Below, piece after piece: positions 11,301 to 18,966 of a DNA stretch of 35,587 bases. The DNA comes from Planctomycetaceae bacterium (GTDB taxonomy: Bacteria > Planctomycetota > Planctomycetia > Planctomycetales > Planctomycetaceae). The notes under the pieces are model-generated. The model was given only the letters and a program-made list of their open reading frames with translations, did not search any database and had not been told where the DNA came from. The stretch is from the NCBI GenBank assembly GCA_021732415.1, contig JAKFVC010000029.1, positions 1-35,587 on the forward strand, given 5' to 3'. How positions within the stretch are numbered: the stretch's first letter is position 1; the number at the start of each line of letters is the position of its first letter. The position numbers were made by a program, and so were the translations under genes.

Positions 11301-14300
11301 CCACTGCCACGACCATTCAGGTGGTGTTTAACACGACATTTATCGGTACGTTGACGGGGACCGATGCGGATGGCGATTCCTTGACGTTTGCAGCGGGCAG
11401 CACGTCCGCCGCGCATGGCACCGTGGGGATCAGTCCCAGCGGGACGTTTACTTACACTCCGAACGCGGGTTACTCCGGCAGTGATTCGTTCTCGTTCAAG
11501 GTCAATGATGGCATCGCCGATAGTGCCAATGCCACGGTGACGGTTCAAGTGGCCCCCGCGAATCGCGCTCCCGTCGCTAACGCGACCAGTTTTAGCGTCG
11601 TTGCCAATACTTCCTATTCCGGCACGCTGACAGGTTTTGATGCCGACGGTAACACTCTGACCTTCGCCGCTGGCAGTACTTCTGCCCTTCACGGCACCGT
11701 GCTGATCAACACCAACGGCAGCTTCACCTACACTCCGACTGCGGGTTACATCGGCAGCGATTCGTTCTCGTTCAAGGTCAACGATGGGTTCGTCTATAGT
11801 GCCGATGCCCTGGTTTCGGTCCAGGTCACCGCCCCCGTCAATCATGCTCCGGTCGCGACATCGGTCACCATCGGCGTCGCGCTCAACACGCAATATGTCG
11901 GGACATTGAGCGGAACGGATGCTGATGGCGACACCTTGACGTTCGCAGCGGGTAGCACGGCGGCCTCACATGGTACGGTGCAAATTGCCTCGAACGGAAC
12001 CTTCACCTACACCCCGAATACCGGGTACCTCGGCAGTGATGCGTTCTCATTCAAGGTGAATGATGGTACCGTCAACAGCGCCGATGGTCTGATTTCGATC
12101 CAAGTTTCGACGGGAGTGAATCATCCTCCCGTCGCGACGGCCACCAGCATTCATACGGTTCTCAACACGACCTATTCAGGCATCTTGACCGGGACCGATG
12201 CTGACGGAAACAGCCTGACCTTCGCGGCGGGCAGCACGGCTGCCGCACATGGCATCGTGGTGATCAACCCCGCCGGCAACTTTACCTACACGCCCAACAC
12301 GGGTTATGTCGGCACCGATTCGTTCTCATTCAAGGTCAATGACGGCACCGTCAATAGTGCCGACGCCACGGTTGCGGTCCAAGTGACGGCCAGCAACACG
12401 CCACCTGTCGCCACGGCCACCAGCATCCATGTCGTATTCAGCACTCCCTATTCTGGCACGCTGACCGGGACCGATGTCGACGGCGATCCTTTGACCTTCT
12501 CGTTAGGTAGTACATTCGCCGCACACGGCACCGTGCAGATCACTTCGATCGGGACCTTCACCTACACTCCAGCGACGAATTACATCGGCAGTGATTCGTT
12601 CTCGTTCAAGGTCAATGATGGCACTGTCAATAGCGCCGACGCCCTGGTTTCGGTCCAGGTCGCAGGCCCCGTCAATCATGCTCCTATCGCGAATCCCGCC
12701 AACATTAGTGTTGTCCTTAACACTCTGTACTCCGGCACGCTGACCGGCAGCGACGCCGATGGCAATGTTTTAACCTTCACCGCCGGCAGCACGTCCGCCG
12801 CACATGGTACCGTGGTGATCAACACGAATGGCGGTTTCACATACACGCCGAATACGGGCTACACCGGCAGCGATTCCTTCTCGTTCAAAGTGAATGACGG
12901 CACCACCAACAGCGCCGATGCCACGATTTCCGTGCAGGTTGCACCCGCAAATACGGCCCCCGTCGCCACGCCGGCCAGCATTAATGTTGTCCTCAATACG
13001 CAGTATTTCGGCGCATTGAACGGCACCGATGCGGACGGCGACACCTTAACCTTCCTGGCTGGCAACATCTCCGCAGCACATGGCACCGTGATCATCCATT
13101 CGAACGGCACATTTACCTACACGCCAGCAACGGGTTACACAGGCAGCGATGCATTCTCGTTCCGAGTCAACGACGGAACGGTGGATAGTGCTAATGCCAC
13201 GGTGGCAGTCCACGTGACGGCCGTCGCCAATCGAGCTCCCGTCGCGGTCGCCGCCAACATCAATGTCTTCTTCAATACGCAGTATTCCGGAACGCTGACG
13301 GGCACCGATGTCGATGGCAATACCTTGACCTTCGCGCCGGGCAGTACGTCCGCCACGCATGGCACGGTGGTGATCCATACGAATGGGACATTTACCTACA
13401 CGCCCAATACGGGATACACCGGCGGCGACTCCTTCTCGTTTAAGGTGAATGACGGGACCGTGGATAGCTCACCGGCGACAATCTCTATCCAGGTCGTCGA
13501 CGCAATCAACACCATTCCCGTGGCGAATCCGGCCACGATCACGACCACGGTCGGGACCGCACTGACTGGAACTCTGACGGGCTCCGATGCGGACGGCGAT
13601 CCCTTGACGTTCCTGATCGGCACCACGACTCCCGCCCATGGGACAATTGCCCTCGACACCAATGGTCACTACGTCTACACACCCAACGCCGGATATGTGG
13701 GCAACGATTTCTTTACCTTCAAAGTCAACGACGGCACCGCGAGCAGTTCGTCGGCTGCGGTGATTGTCCGCGTTCAGGCCGCAGCGAGCGCGGCCCCGAT
13801 CGTCAGCACGGGAACGGGATCTGTCGTCTCCAACGTCGCTTTTGACGGCTCCGTATCGGCTTTGTCGGTGGACGCCGAGGGCGATCCGCTGACCTTCGCC
13901 ATCGTTACGCAACCGACTCACGGGACACTCATCCTCAGTCCGGATGGGACCTTTGTTTATACCCCTGCTACGAACTATGTCGGACCAGACTCGTTCGAAT
14001 TCAAGGCGAATGATGGATCGCACGACAGCAATGTCGGGACATTCAACCTGACAGTCGCCGAGGCCTCGACTGGCTTCGACGTCGCGTTGTCCGACGACCC
14101 CGGGATCATCGCGACTCAAGTTCAGAACGTCACTCCGCTGGATACGACCGCCGACTTAGTGAACGTTGACCCGGCAGTCACGTTTGCGAATGCCGTGCTG
14201 ACGACAAGCATCACGTCGGGAGCCGGCCGCGGCGATCGATTTGTCGTGACGAGCGGTGGCACGGTCGAAATTCGCGGCAAGCACGTTCGCATCAATGGAG

Positions 14301-14512
14301 TCGAAGTCGCCCGACTCTCGGGAGGTGGCAGCGGACAGGCATTGCAAATCACATTCAGCTCGAGTGCCTCCGCAGATTCGGTGCAAGCCGTTATGCAGCG
14401 CATCGGATTGCAAACAACGAAACGCTCCGCGAGCACTTCACGAGTGGTCCGGTTCACAGTGAATGCGGACGGGTTCAGCAAGTCGGATACCATCGTTGCG
14501 AATAAGGCTTGA
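8357..14512 (+). CDS. Giant cell-surface protein of about 20 cadherin/Ig-like repeats
   Basis: 2051 residues from the ATG at 8357; an upstream GTG at 8249 adds a tail that does not look conserved. The N terminus is basic (RRSRRRK, 23-29) followed by LEDRTLLT (35-42), a motif typical of very large exported planctomycete proteins. Residues 44-1903 hold about 20 tandem units of 92-93 residues. Each starts near NxAPVAT and contains SGTLxGTDADGDxLTF, AAHGTV, GTFTYTPxTGYxGSDSFSFKVNDG. These are cadherin-like/bacterial-Ig (Big_17/VCBS-like) beta-sandwiches with acidic DxDGD motifs likely to bind calcium. The last 148 residues form a different beta-rich domain ending in VRFTVNADG. No enzyme domain is seen. 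A role in adhesion or as a surface stalk is inferred. Units 1, 19 and 20 are the most divergent. Confidence 0.9.
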   Translation: MANFSWMKWINEVCQFGRQPLRRSRRRKMLAIEGLEDRTLLTANLPVANDDAYQVAGDTTLNGSTVLANDTDADGDTIDQAVFASGVSHGTLTLSGNGTFAYTPATGFTGIDSFTYYARDSVDNENSASPARVTITVGTTNEGPVADPLVINVATDTAFVGGLSGTDPEGDSLTFAAGSTSASHGTVSIGSDGSFTYTPGPGYNGPDTFSFNVDDGTTTSADALVRVNVGPGSNHAPVPTSISINATQDTVFAGSVSAVDPDNDPLTYNQGSTVAAHGTVSIALNGNFTYTPNVGYVGADSFSFTASDGVFSSTTDGLVSIQVASTGNATPVANAISINVGFNTTFGGGLSGSDADGDSLTYAAGSKAAAHGTVTINTNGTFTYSPTTGYSGSDSFSFHVNDGTVNSADALVSVTVAAAPNHAPVATATSINVTFNTKFNGTLSGTDADGDSLTFLAGNTAAAHGTVVINSNGTFSYTPATGYSGSDSFTFKVNDGTVNSANATVSVTVAAGVNHAPVATPQSINVVFNTQYSGTLAGTDSDGNSLTFLAGNTAAAHGTVVINSNGTFTYKPTTGYSGSDSFSFKVNDGTVNSANATVSVTVATAVNHAPVATPQSINVTFNTQYSGTLTGTDADSNTLTFSAGSTAAAHGTVVINSNGTFTYTPTTGYSGSDSFSFKVNDGTVNSADATVSVTVAAHVNSAPVATAVTINAILNTTYSGQLAGTDADGDSLAFSQGSTLAAHGIVQITTAGAFTYTPNTGYTGNDAFSFKVNDGTVNSADATVTVHVDSTNTAPVATPQSIKAILNTTYSGQLAGTDVNGDTLTFSQGSTLAAHGIVQITTSGAFTYTPNTGYTGSDSFSFKVNDGTVNSADATVSVQVALPNRAPVATPANISVTFNTQYSGTLSGTDADGDTLTFAAGTTAAAHGTVVINSDGTFTYTPNTGYSGNDAFSFIVNDGTVNSANATVAVQVAARVNHAPVATATTIQVVFNTTFIGTLTGTDADGDSLTFAAGSTSAAHGTVGISPSGTFTYTPNAGYSGSDSFSFKVNDGIADSANATVTVQVAPANRAPVANATSFSVVANTSYSGTLTGFDADGNTLTFAAGSTSALHGTVLINTNGSFTYTPTAGYIGSDSFSFKVNDGFVYSADALVSVQVTAPVNHAPVATSVTIGVALNTQYVGTLSGTDADGDTLTFAAGSTAASHGTVQIASNGTFTYTPNTGYLGSDAFSFKVNDGTVNSADGLISIQVSTGVNHPPVATATSIHTVLNTTYSGILTGTDADGNSLTFAAGSTAAAHGIVVINPAGNFTYTPNTGYVGTDSFSFKVNDGTVNSADATVAVQVTASNTPPVATATSIHVVFSTPYSGTLTGTDVDGDPLTFSLGSTFAAHGTVQITSIGTFTYTPATNYIGSDSFSFKVNDGTVNSADALVSVQVAGPVNHAPIANPANISVVLNTLYSGTLTGSDADGNVLTFTAGSTSAAHGTVVINTNGGFTYTPNTGYTGSDSFSFKVNDGTTNSADATISVQVAPANTAPVATPASINVVLNTQYFGALNGTDADGDTLTFLAGNISAAHGTVIIHSNGTFTYTPATGYTGSDAFSFRVNDGTVDSANATVAVHVTAVANRAPVAVAANINVFFNTQYSGTLTGTDVDGNTLTFAPGSTSATHGTVVIHTNGTFTYTPNTGYTGGDSFSFKVNDGTVDSSPATISIQVVDAINTIPVANPATITTTVGTALTGTLTGSDADGDPLTFLIGTTTPAHGTIALDTNGHYVYTPNAGYVGNDFFTFKVNDGTASSSSAAVIVRVQAAASAAPIVSTGTGSVVSNVAFDGSVSALSVDAEGDPLTFAIVTQPTHGTLILSPDGTFVYTPATNYVGPDSFEFKANDGSHDSNVGTFNLTVAEASTGFDVALSDDPGIIATQVQNVTPLDTTADLVNVDPAVTFANAVLTTSITSGAGRGDRFVVTSGGTVEIRGKHVRINGVEVARLSGGGSGQALQITFSSSASADSVQAVMQRIGLQTTKRSASTSRVVRFTVNADGFSKSDTIVANKA

Positions 14513-14530
14513 AGTCGCAGTCGGACATTT

Positions 14531-14577
14531 CACTGAGTCGGGAGATTCTCGAAACGCAGACTACCGACTCGGAGAGC
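14531..14577. repeat. GAGTCGGGA / CCGACTCGGAGAG inverted repeat
   Basis: Just after the stop of the giant gene, CTGAGTCGGGAG is followed about 20 bases later by CCGACTCGGAGAG. It is a member of the GAGTCGGG hairpin family also seen at 4803, 22821, 34064 and 34891. Confidence 0.6.
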
Positions 14578-14753
14578 ATGCGCGTTTCGGTTCGGCATAC
14601 TGCGTTCAATGTAATTGCTGCGTCTTCAATACGGTTGGCTACGTCGGGTTGACGACCAGCGCCGCCCCGATGCAGCGGCACGAATTCGACTACGTGGACC
14701 GCGGTGGCTGCGCTAGGGGCGTTGTCCACGCTAAAAAGACGGGTTGAAACAGA

Positions 14754-14883
14754 TGGGAGGGCGAGGCTCCTGCCGAGCCTAAGACGACCGCAGGTCGGCG
14801 ACCGCCGGAGGCTCCAGTAACGGCCTCCGGCGGTCGCCGAGCTAAAGCTCGTGTTTAGGCTCGGCGGGAGCCTCGCCCTCCCA
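14754..14883. repeat. 130-bp palindromic element, copy 2
   Basis: Same ends and internal order as copy 1: TGGGAGGGCGAGGCTCC, GCCGAGCCTAAGACGACC, GCAGGTCGGCG, a CCGCCGGAGGC stem, AGCTAAAGCTCGT, then the inverse of the first arm. Differences from copy 1 are scattered single bases plus a changed centre. Confidence 0.9.
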
Positions 14884-15086
14884 GCACGCCGAGCCGCAAA
14901 TTAAGTTGTGACAAAGCGCTAGGGGCGTGTCATTTTGGCGAGATTAACGCCCCGTTGTACAATGAAAGGGTGCTCGGTGCTAAAGAGGGTTGTCTCAGGA
15001 AACACGAATTAAACGTACCTGAGAAGCTGTACCGGTGAGTTGGGCGCTAGCCCACGGTTCGCGCAACAATCGACTTGACAGTTCGA

Positions 15087-15103
15087 GGGCGCACACGGTG
15101 CGC
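15087..15103. repeat. Short perfect hairpin GGCGCAC-ACG-GTGCGCC
   Basis: A 7-bp perfect GC-rich stem with a 3-base loop. A second weak palindrome, GGGCGCTAGCCC, lies just before it (15040-15051). Neither is followed by a T-run. Confidence 0.5.
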
Positions 15104-15155
15104 CTGCGGTGGGAGAGTAGATCTGCGTGAGTTGAGAGTAGATTAAAGACAGATT

Positions 15156-15191
15156 GAAGAAGTCGAAGAAGTCGAAGAAGTCGAAGAAGTC
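15156..15191. repeat. Tandem 9-bp repeat (GAAGAAGTC) x4
   Basis: Four exact consecutive GAAGAAGTC units. Variants phased at 9 bases (CAAAGAAGTC, GAAGAGTTC) recur at about 15298-15327, 15440-15477 and 15573-15608. The purine-rich strand bias is strong. No reading frame here resembles a gene. Confidence 0.85.
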
Positions 15192-15217
15192 GCGACCTTA
15201 AGCTCCAGATTCGACTC

Positions 15218-15275
15218 CCGTGGCAGACGCTGCCAGCGTCTGTGGCCGCCGACGCTAGCAGCGTCGAGCACGGAG
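15218..15275. repeat. CGTGGCAGACGCTGCCAGCG-type palindrome, copy 1
   Basis: It contains TGGCAGACGCTGCCAGCG followed by CGACGCTAGCAGCGTCG, both self-complementary. The same family occurs at 15502, 24355, 25722 and 29483. Confidence 0.75.
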
Positions 15276-15345
15276 GCACTCCTGGCATTCGAAGCGGTCA
15301 AAGAAGTCGAAGAGTTCAAAGAAGTCACGCCAGAAAATATCGACC

Positions 15346-15425
15346 AGGCGAACCGGGTGCCGTGAGGCCCCGGACCGATTTCGACGCCGATACCGGTCCG
15401 GGGCCTCACGGCACCCGGCTCGCCT
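15346..15425. repeat. Long hairpin with 32-bp arms
   Basis: Left arm 15346-15377 (AGGCGAACCGGGTGCCGTGA...) and right arm 15394-15425 (...TCACGGCACCCGGCTCGCCT) are inverse copies with one or two mismatches around a 16-base loop. It is GC-rich and very stable on paper. It lies between the two copies of the 284-bp duplication. Confidence 0.85.
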
Positions 15426-15501
15426 GATTTCTGGTGGGTGAAGAATTCAAAGAAATCAAAGAGTTCAAAGAAGTCACGGCGTAACAATCCGAATCCAGCT
15501 C

Positions 15502-15560
15502 CAGTGGCAGACGCTGCCAACTTCTGTGGCCGCCGACGCTAGCAGCGTCGGCCACGGGGG
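15502..15560. repeat. CGTGGCCGACGCT-type palindrome, copy 2
   Basis: It contains TGGCAGACGCTGCCA, then GCCGACGCTAGCAGCGTCGGC, which is a complete palindrome, ending in CCACGGGGG. It is the partner of the copy at 15218 within the 284-bp duplication. Confidence 0.75.
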
Positions 15561-15837
15561 CACTTGGGCATTCGAAGAGGTCAAAGAAGTCGAAGAGTTC
15601 AAAGAAGGCGCGCCAGAAAAATATCGACCAGGCGAGCCAGCCGCCAAACAACCAACCTCTTGTTCGCTCCGCTCACCTAGATTCCAGAATCTGGGCGACC
15701 CATCGCGCCATATTCGTCGCACGCAAACCTAAAGTTAATACGCTATAGCTCCCGTGCTTGTGACTCGGTTAGGCCACGATTAGACTCAGGCTTGTTCTCG
15801 AGATGCGTGCCTTCACGTCTTCAATAGAAAGTACAAA

Positions 15838-17109
15838 ATGAACATGCTGACGCGATTCGCAACACTGCTCATTCTTGTCGTCCTCAGCGCGCCCGTGTTG
15901 GCCGCGGATTGGCCGGCCTGGCGAGGCCCCACCGGGCAGGGCTTCTGCGAAGAGAAGAACATCCCCCTGACCTGGAGCGACAAGGAAAACGTCAAGTGGA
16001 AAGTGCCGTTGGCGAATCCGGGGAACTCGACCCCTGTCATCTGGGGCGACAAGATCTTCCTGACCCAGGCCAACAAGGGAGGCTCGCAACGCAGCCTCCT
16101 GTGCTTCGCCCGGGCCGATGGCAAGTTGCTGTGGCAGACCGACGTCGCTTATACCGAGCCCGAAAGAAACTGGGACCCGAGTTGGTATGGCAACGCTTCA
16201 CCGGTGCTGGATGGCGAGCGGGCCATTGTCAGTTTCGGCTCCGCGGGGATGTATTGCTATGACTTCGACGGCAAGGAACTGTGGAAACGGACTGACCTGG
16301 GCAAATGGGAGCACGCCTTCGGCAACGGAGCGTCACCCGTGCTCTATGGTGAATTGGCGATTCTCTGGTGCGGACCGAACGAAACCAAGGGACGCAACTT
16401 TCTGCTGGCGGTGAATAAGAAAACGGGCGAGACCGCCTGGGAACAGGATCAAAGCTATGGCTCGTGGTCCACGCCACTCATCGCCAAGGTGAATGAGAAG
16501 GACCAGCTCATCGTGGGCTATTCGAAAGATGTGAAAGGCCAGCCTGACGATCAAACCGGCTTTCTGTATGGCTTCGACCCGGAGACCGGCAAGGAGATTT
16601 GGAAGTGTCAGGGTCTGAACAGTTATTGTTATACGTCGCCCCTGTACGGCGAAGGAGTCGCAGTAGGCATGGCGGGGTACGGCGGCTCGGCTCTGGCCGT
16701 GAAGCTCGGTGGCAGAGGCGACATTACGGCTGACCGACTTTGGTTGCATCCCAAGAACACGCAACGGGTCGGATCAGGCATGGTCATTAACGGACACGTT
16801 TATATCGTTGACGAGAATGGAGTGCCGCGCTGCTACAACCTGCAATCTGGCGAAGAGCTATGGAAAGTCAGCCAGCGGCCAGGCAGCGGCACCAACACCT
16901 GGGGCTCGATGGTCCAGGCTGACGGCAGACTCTACGTGCTCATGCGCAACGGCGAAACACTCGTCTTCGCCGCGAGTCCCACCTATGAGCTGCTGGCCGT
17001 GAACAAGCTGGGCGGCGGAGAATCCACGAACTCCTCGCTGGCAATCTCCAATGGCCAAATCTTCCTGCGCACGTTCACTAATTTATGGTCCATTGAAGAG
17101 AAAAAGTGA
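15838..17109 (+). CDS. Secreted PQQ-binding-like beta-propeller protein
   Basis: 423 residues from the ATG at 15838. A Sec signal peptide covers about residues 1-22 (RFATLLILVVLSAPVLA, ending before ADWPAWRG). The mature protein starts with DWPAWRGPTGQG, a hallmark of the large planctomycete family of PQQ-like/BamB-like propellers. Blade motifs recur: ADGKLLWQTDV, FDGKELWKRTD, KKTGETAWEQD, PETGKEIWKCQG and LQSGEELWKVSQ, each with the W and G-K/E pattern of the PQQ-enzyme repeat. No quinoprotein dehydrogenase catalytic motif was recognised, so this is more likely a binding or scaffold protein than an active dehydrogenase. It acts in the periplasm or outside. Both flanks are repeat-filled, so it appears to be transcribed alone. 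Its cellular role is unknown. Confidence 0.88.
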   Translation: MNMLTRFATLLILVVLSAPVLAADWPAWRGPTGQGFCEEKNIPLTWSDKENVKWKVPLANPGNSTPVIWGDKIFLTQANKGGSQRSLLCFARADGKLLWQTDVAYTEPERNWDPSWYGNASPVLDGERAIVSFGSAGMYCYDFDGKELWKRTDLGKWEHAFGNGASPVLYGELAILWCGPNETKGRNFLLAVNKKTGETAWEQDQSYGSWSTPLIAKVNEKDQLIVGYSKDVKGQPDDQTGFLYGFDPETGKEIWKCQGLNSYCYTSPLYGEGVAVGMAGYGGSALAVKLGGRGDITADRLWLHPKNTQRVGSGMVINGHVYIVDENGVPRCYNLQSGEELWKVSQRPGSGTNTWGSMVQADGRLYVLMRNGETLVFAASPTYELLAVNKLGGGESTNSSLAISNGQIFLRTFTNLWSIEEKK

Positions 17110-17140
17110 GCCCGAGAGAGTGATTGAAAGGCCAGTTAAT

Positions 17141-17281
17141 TGGGAGGGCGAGGCTCCCGCCGAGCCTAATACGACCGCAGGTCGGCGTCCGCCGGAGGCC
17201 CCGTATAATGCCTCCGGCGGTCGCCGAGCTAAAGCTCGTATTAGGCTCGGCGGGGTACCCTCTGGGTCCCTCGCCCTCCCA
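17141..17281. repeat. 141-bp palindromic element, copy 3, with altered right arm
   Basis: The left half matches copy 1 nearly exactly. The right arm, normally GGCGGGAGCCTCGCCCTCCCA, reads GGCGGGGTACCCTCTGGGTCCC before TCGCCCTCCCA, so an extra small GGTACCC-TCT-GGGTCC hairpin replaces the AGCC part. It lies 31 bases after the propeller gene. Confidence 0.88.
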
Positions 17282-17339
17282 TCTCAAACACGCTCGCGGC
17301 ATCGCAGAGCACGAGGTGCAGGCGAACCGTTCTCGTCGT

Positions 17340-17960
17340 TTATTTCGCTGGCTTCTTCAAATAGTCATCGCGTATGGCGTGCAATTGTTTCCAGATCGCC
17401 GCGTCGCGGGCCTGAGGTGAGACACACGCAAAAACGTAGTTGCGATCGTTCCTGGCCCAGGTCCGAATCTCCAGGTTCAGCTTCTGTGGCTTCTGCGTCG
17501 CGAACGGTTCGACCCAATTGAGCGTGCCGGCGTACTGAGTCGGCACATCCGCAGCTTTTTCGTTCGCGGCAGGCGCTGTGTCGGATTTGGCGCGTTGCAG
17601 TTCCAGCGTAAACTCGGCCGGATCGACATCCGGAAGCTTCCCATTGAGCACGGTCTTGCACAGACCTCGAAAGTATTTCAAGAACTCCTCTTTGACAACC
17701 GCATCCGTCAGCTCCGGCTTCGGCTGCAGTTCGAACACAAACGCATAGCAGAAGAAAGAATCCGACGCCGGTTTCATCATCCCGGGTGCAAACCGAATAT
17801 GTTCAAACCCTTTCAACTTCATATCCGGAGCAAACCCAGGAGGCAGCGCAATCGTTTCGCCCCCCCAGTCTTCCGGAGCGGCCAGCTTCGCAGCCTTCGG
17901 CTCTTCACCGAGCAACAACACTCCGGACATCAGCAGACTGACAGCAAATATGCGAAACAT
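17340..17960 (-). CDS. Secreted protein of unknown function
   Basis: 206 residues from the ATG at 17960, preceded by a near-perfect ribosome site (AGGAGG with a 5-base spacer), so the start is secure. The first 18 residues (MFRIFAVSLLMSGVLLLG) look like a short Sec signal peptide. The rest contains a central FFCYAFVFELQPKPELT segment, a helical stretch ending LKYFRGLCKTVLNGKLP, and a C-terminal part with NLEIRTWARNDRNYVFACVSP that reads as beta-strand. I do not recognise a family. It follows the lyase-like gene on the same strand after 105 bases and may be co-transcribed with it. Base use and gene layout look ordinary for the region, supporting a real gene. Confidence 0.75.
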   Translation of the reverse strand: MFRIFAVSLLMSGVLLLGEEPKAAKLAAPEDWGGETIALPPGFAPDMKLKGFEHIRFAPGMMKPASDSFFCYAFVFELQPKPELTDAVVKEEFLKYFRGLCKTVLNGKLPDVDPAEFTLELQRAKSDTAPAANEKAADVPTQYAGTLNWVEPFATQKPQKLNLEIRTWARNDRNYVFACVSPQARDAAIWKQLHAIRDDYLKKPAK

Positions 17961-18065
17961 GCGAACCTCCTATCAACGAGCATCGAGCGACAAGGCCGTC
18001 CGTAACATAGACGACAGCCCGCCCGATGTCACGCGAATACCCGATCAACTCAGGCGTGATCCGAA

Positions 18066-18800
18066 CTAATCCTTCTCGATGAGCCGTGGCAGCATGACCT
18101 CAGCCAGCGTGGTCGCCTCGATCACGTGGTCGAAGACGATCGTCTCCGGAACTTCGATCGTGTCACGCATTAATCCGATCTGGAAGAACGCCACATTTTC
18201 GTCGAGTAACGTGGCGGTCATTGCGCGCGGCACGACTTGTTCGCCGTCGAACCAGACTTCGACGAAGCCCTTGGCGGGATCGCGCGACCACAAGACGTGA
18301 ACCGCAAAATCGTGCCAGCGGCCGGGGGTGAGCTTTCCCTTCCCCGTCCAGCGGCGCGCATAGGGAACGCGCGTGCTGTAAACAAGATCCTCACCGTGAG
18401 CCTCGAACGACATCAATTGACGCCAGCTATTTCTGGTTTCGAAATACCCGACCGAGTGAAAATCGTCCGTGAGCTTTTGCGGCAGGAAGACACTCCAGCC
18501 GAAATAACGTTCGGTCCCTTCGGCCGTCCCGGGTGGTGTGGGTTGATGTTGAAACTCGATCCGATCCAGCTTTCCGCGTTGCGCCGCGTTGGTCCCGTCG
18601 ATTCGCAAGGCGTACTTACCGGCCCGCACAGGTTCGGTCACGACCTTGACGCTGTCGGTCTTGGGAGCACCTCGCCACTGCTCGGTGGTGCCGGTTTCAA
18701 AATCCCCTCGCCAGATGACTTCGGCCCAGACTGGAAGCGCCAGCAACAACAGAGTCACCGACAGCAAACTGATGGAAACCTGATTGTGATGAGAGTGCAT
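18066..18800 (-). CDS. Secreted heparin-lyase-I-like polysaccharide lyase family protein
   Basis: 244 residues from the ATG at 18800, with AAGG nine bases upstream; an in-frame GTG at 18845 gives an unlikely longer form. A signal peptide ends near LPVWAEV (about residue 26). The mature part shows the beta-jelly-roll pattern of the Polysacc_lyase (PF14099) family: WRGDFETGTTEQWRG, KYALRIDG, RYFGWSVFLPQKL, and GRWHDFAVHVLWSRDPAKGFVEVWFDG. Family members cleave uronic-acid-containing polysaccharides by beta-elimination, but many planctomycete homologues are uncharacterised, and the catalytic residues could not be confirmed by eye. It is divergent from the DUF1592 gene starting at 18967, with 166 bases between starts, so the two may share a control region. 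Confidence 0.75.
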   Translation of the reverse strand: MHSHHNQVSISLLSVTLLLLALPVWAEVIWRGDFETGTTEQWRGAPKTDSVKVVTEPVRAGKYALRIDGTNAAQRGKLDRIEFQHQPTPPGTAEGTERYFGWSVFLPQKLTDDFHSVGYFETRNSWRQLMSFEAHGEDLVYSTRVPYARRWTGKGKLTPGRWHDFAVHVLWSRDPAKGFVEVWFDGEQVVPRAMTATLLDENVAFFQIGLMRDTIEVPETIVFDHVIEATTLAEVMLPRLIEKD

Positions 18801-18966
18801 ACGCGTTGACCTTAAATTGGCGATCGCAGGCAAAGTAGCCTTCACGCGGAGCGTGAAAGCGACTTTGGCCCTCAGGAACCATTCCGCGCTGGACGCGAGG
18901 TGTCGGTGTAGTCAGAATGAAGATCATCGCACGGTTGGATCGGTTCTATCAAGGTACGACGGGAAT

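Larger units (their letters stand above)
15190..15634. repeat. Tandem duplication with a period of about 284 bp
   Basis: Two copies, about 15190-15352 and 15475-15634, share the same order of parts: a GTGGCAGACGCTGCCA hairpin (15220 and 15504), GCATTCGAAG (15285 and 15568), the CAAAGAAGTCGAAGAGTTC tract, and CCAGAAAATATCGACCAGGC (15330 and 15613). The copies differ by substitutions and small indels. Between them sits the long hairpin at 15346-15425. Confidence 0.75.

Noticed and set aside
15140-15730. Purine-rich 9-base repeats as a possible CRISPR or coding coiled-coil region
   Set aside because: Units are contiguous without unique spacers, no cas genes are present, and frames across the tract are interrupted and lack starts.
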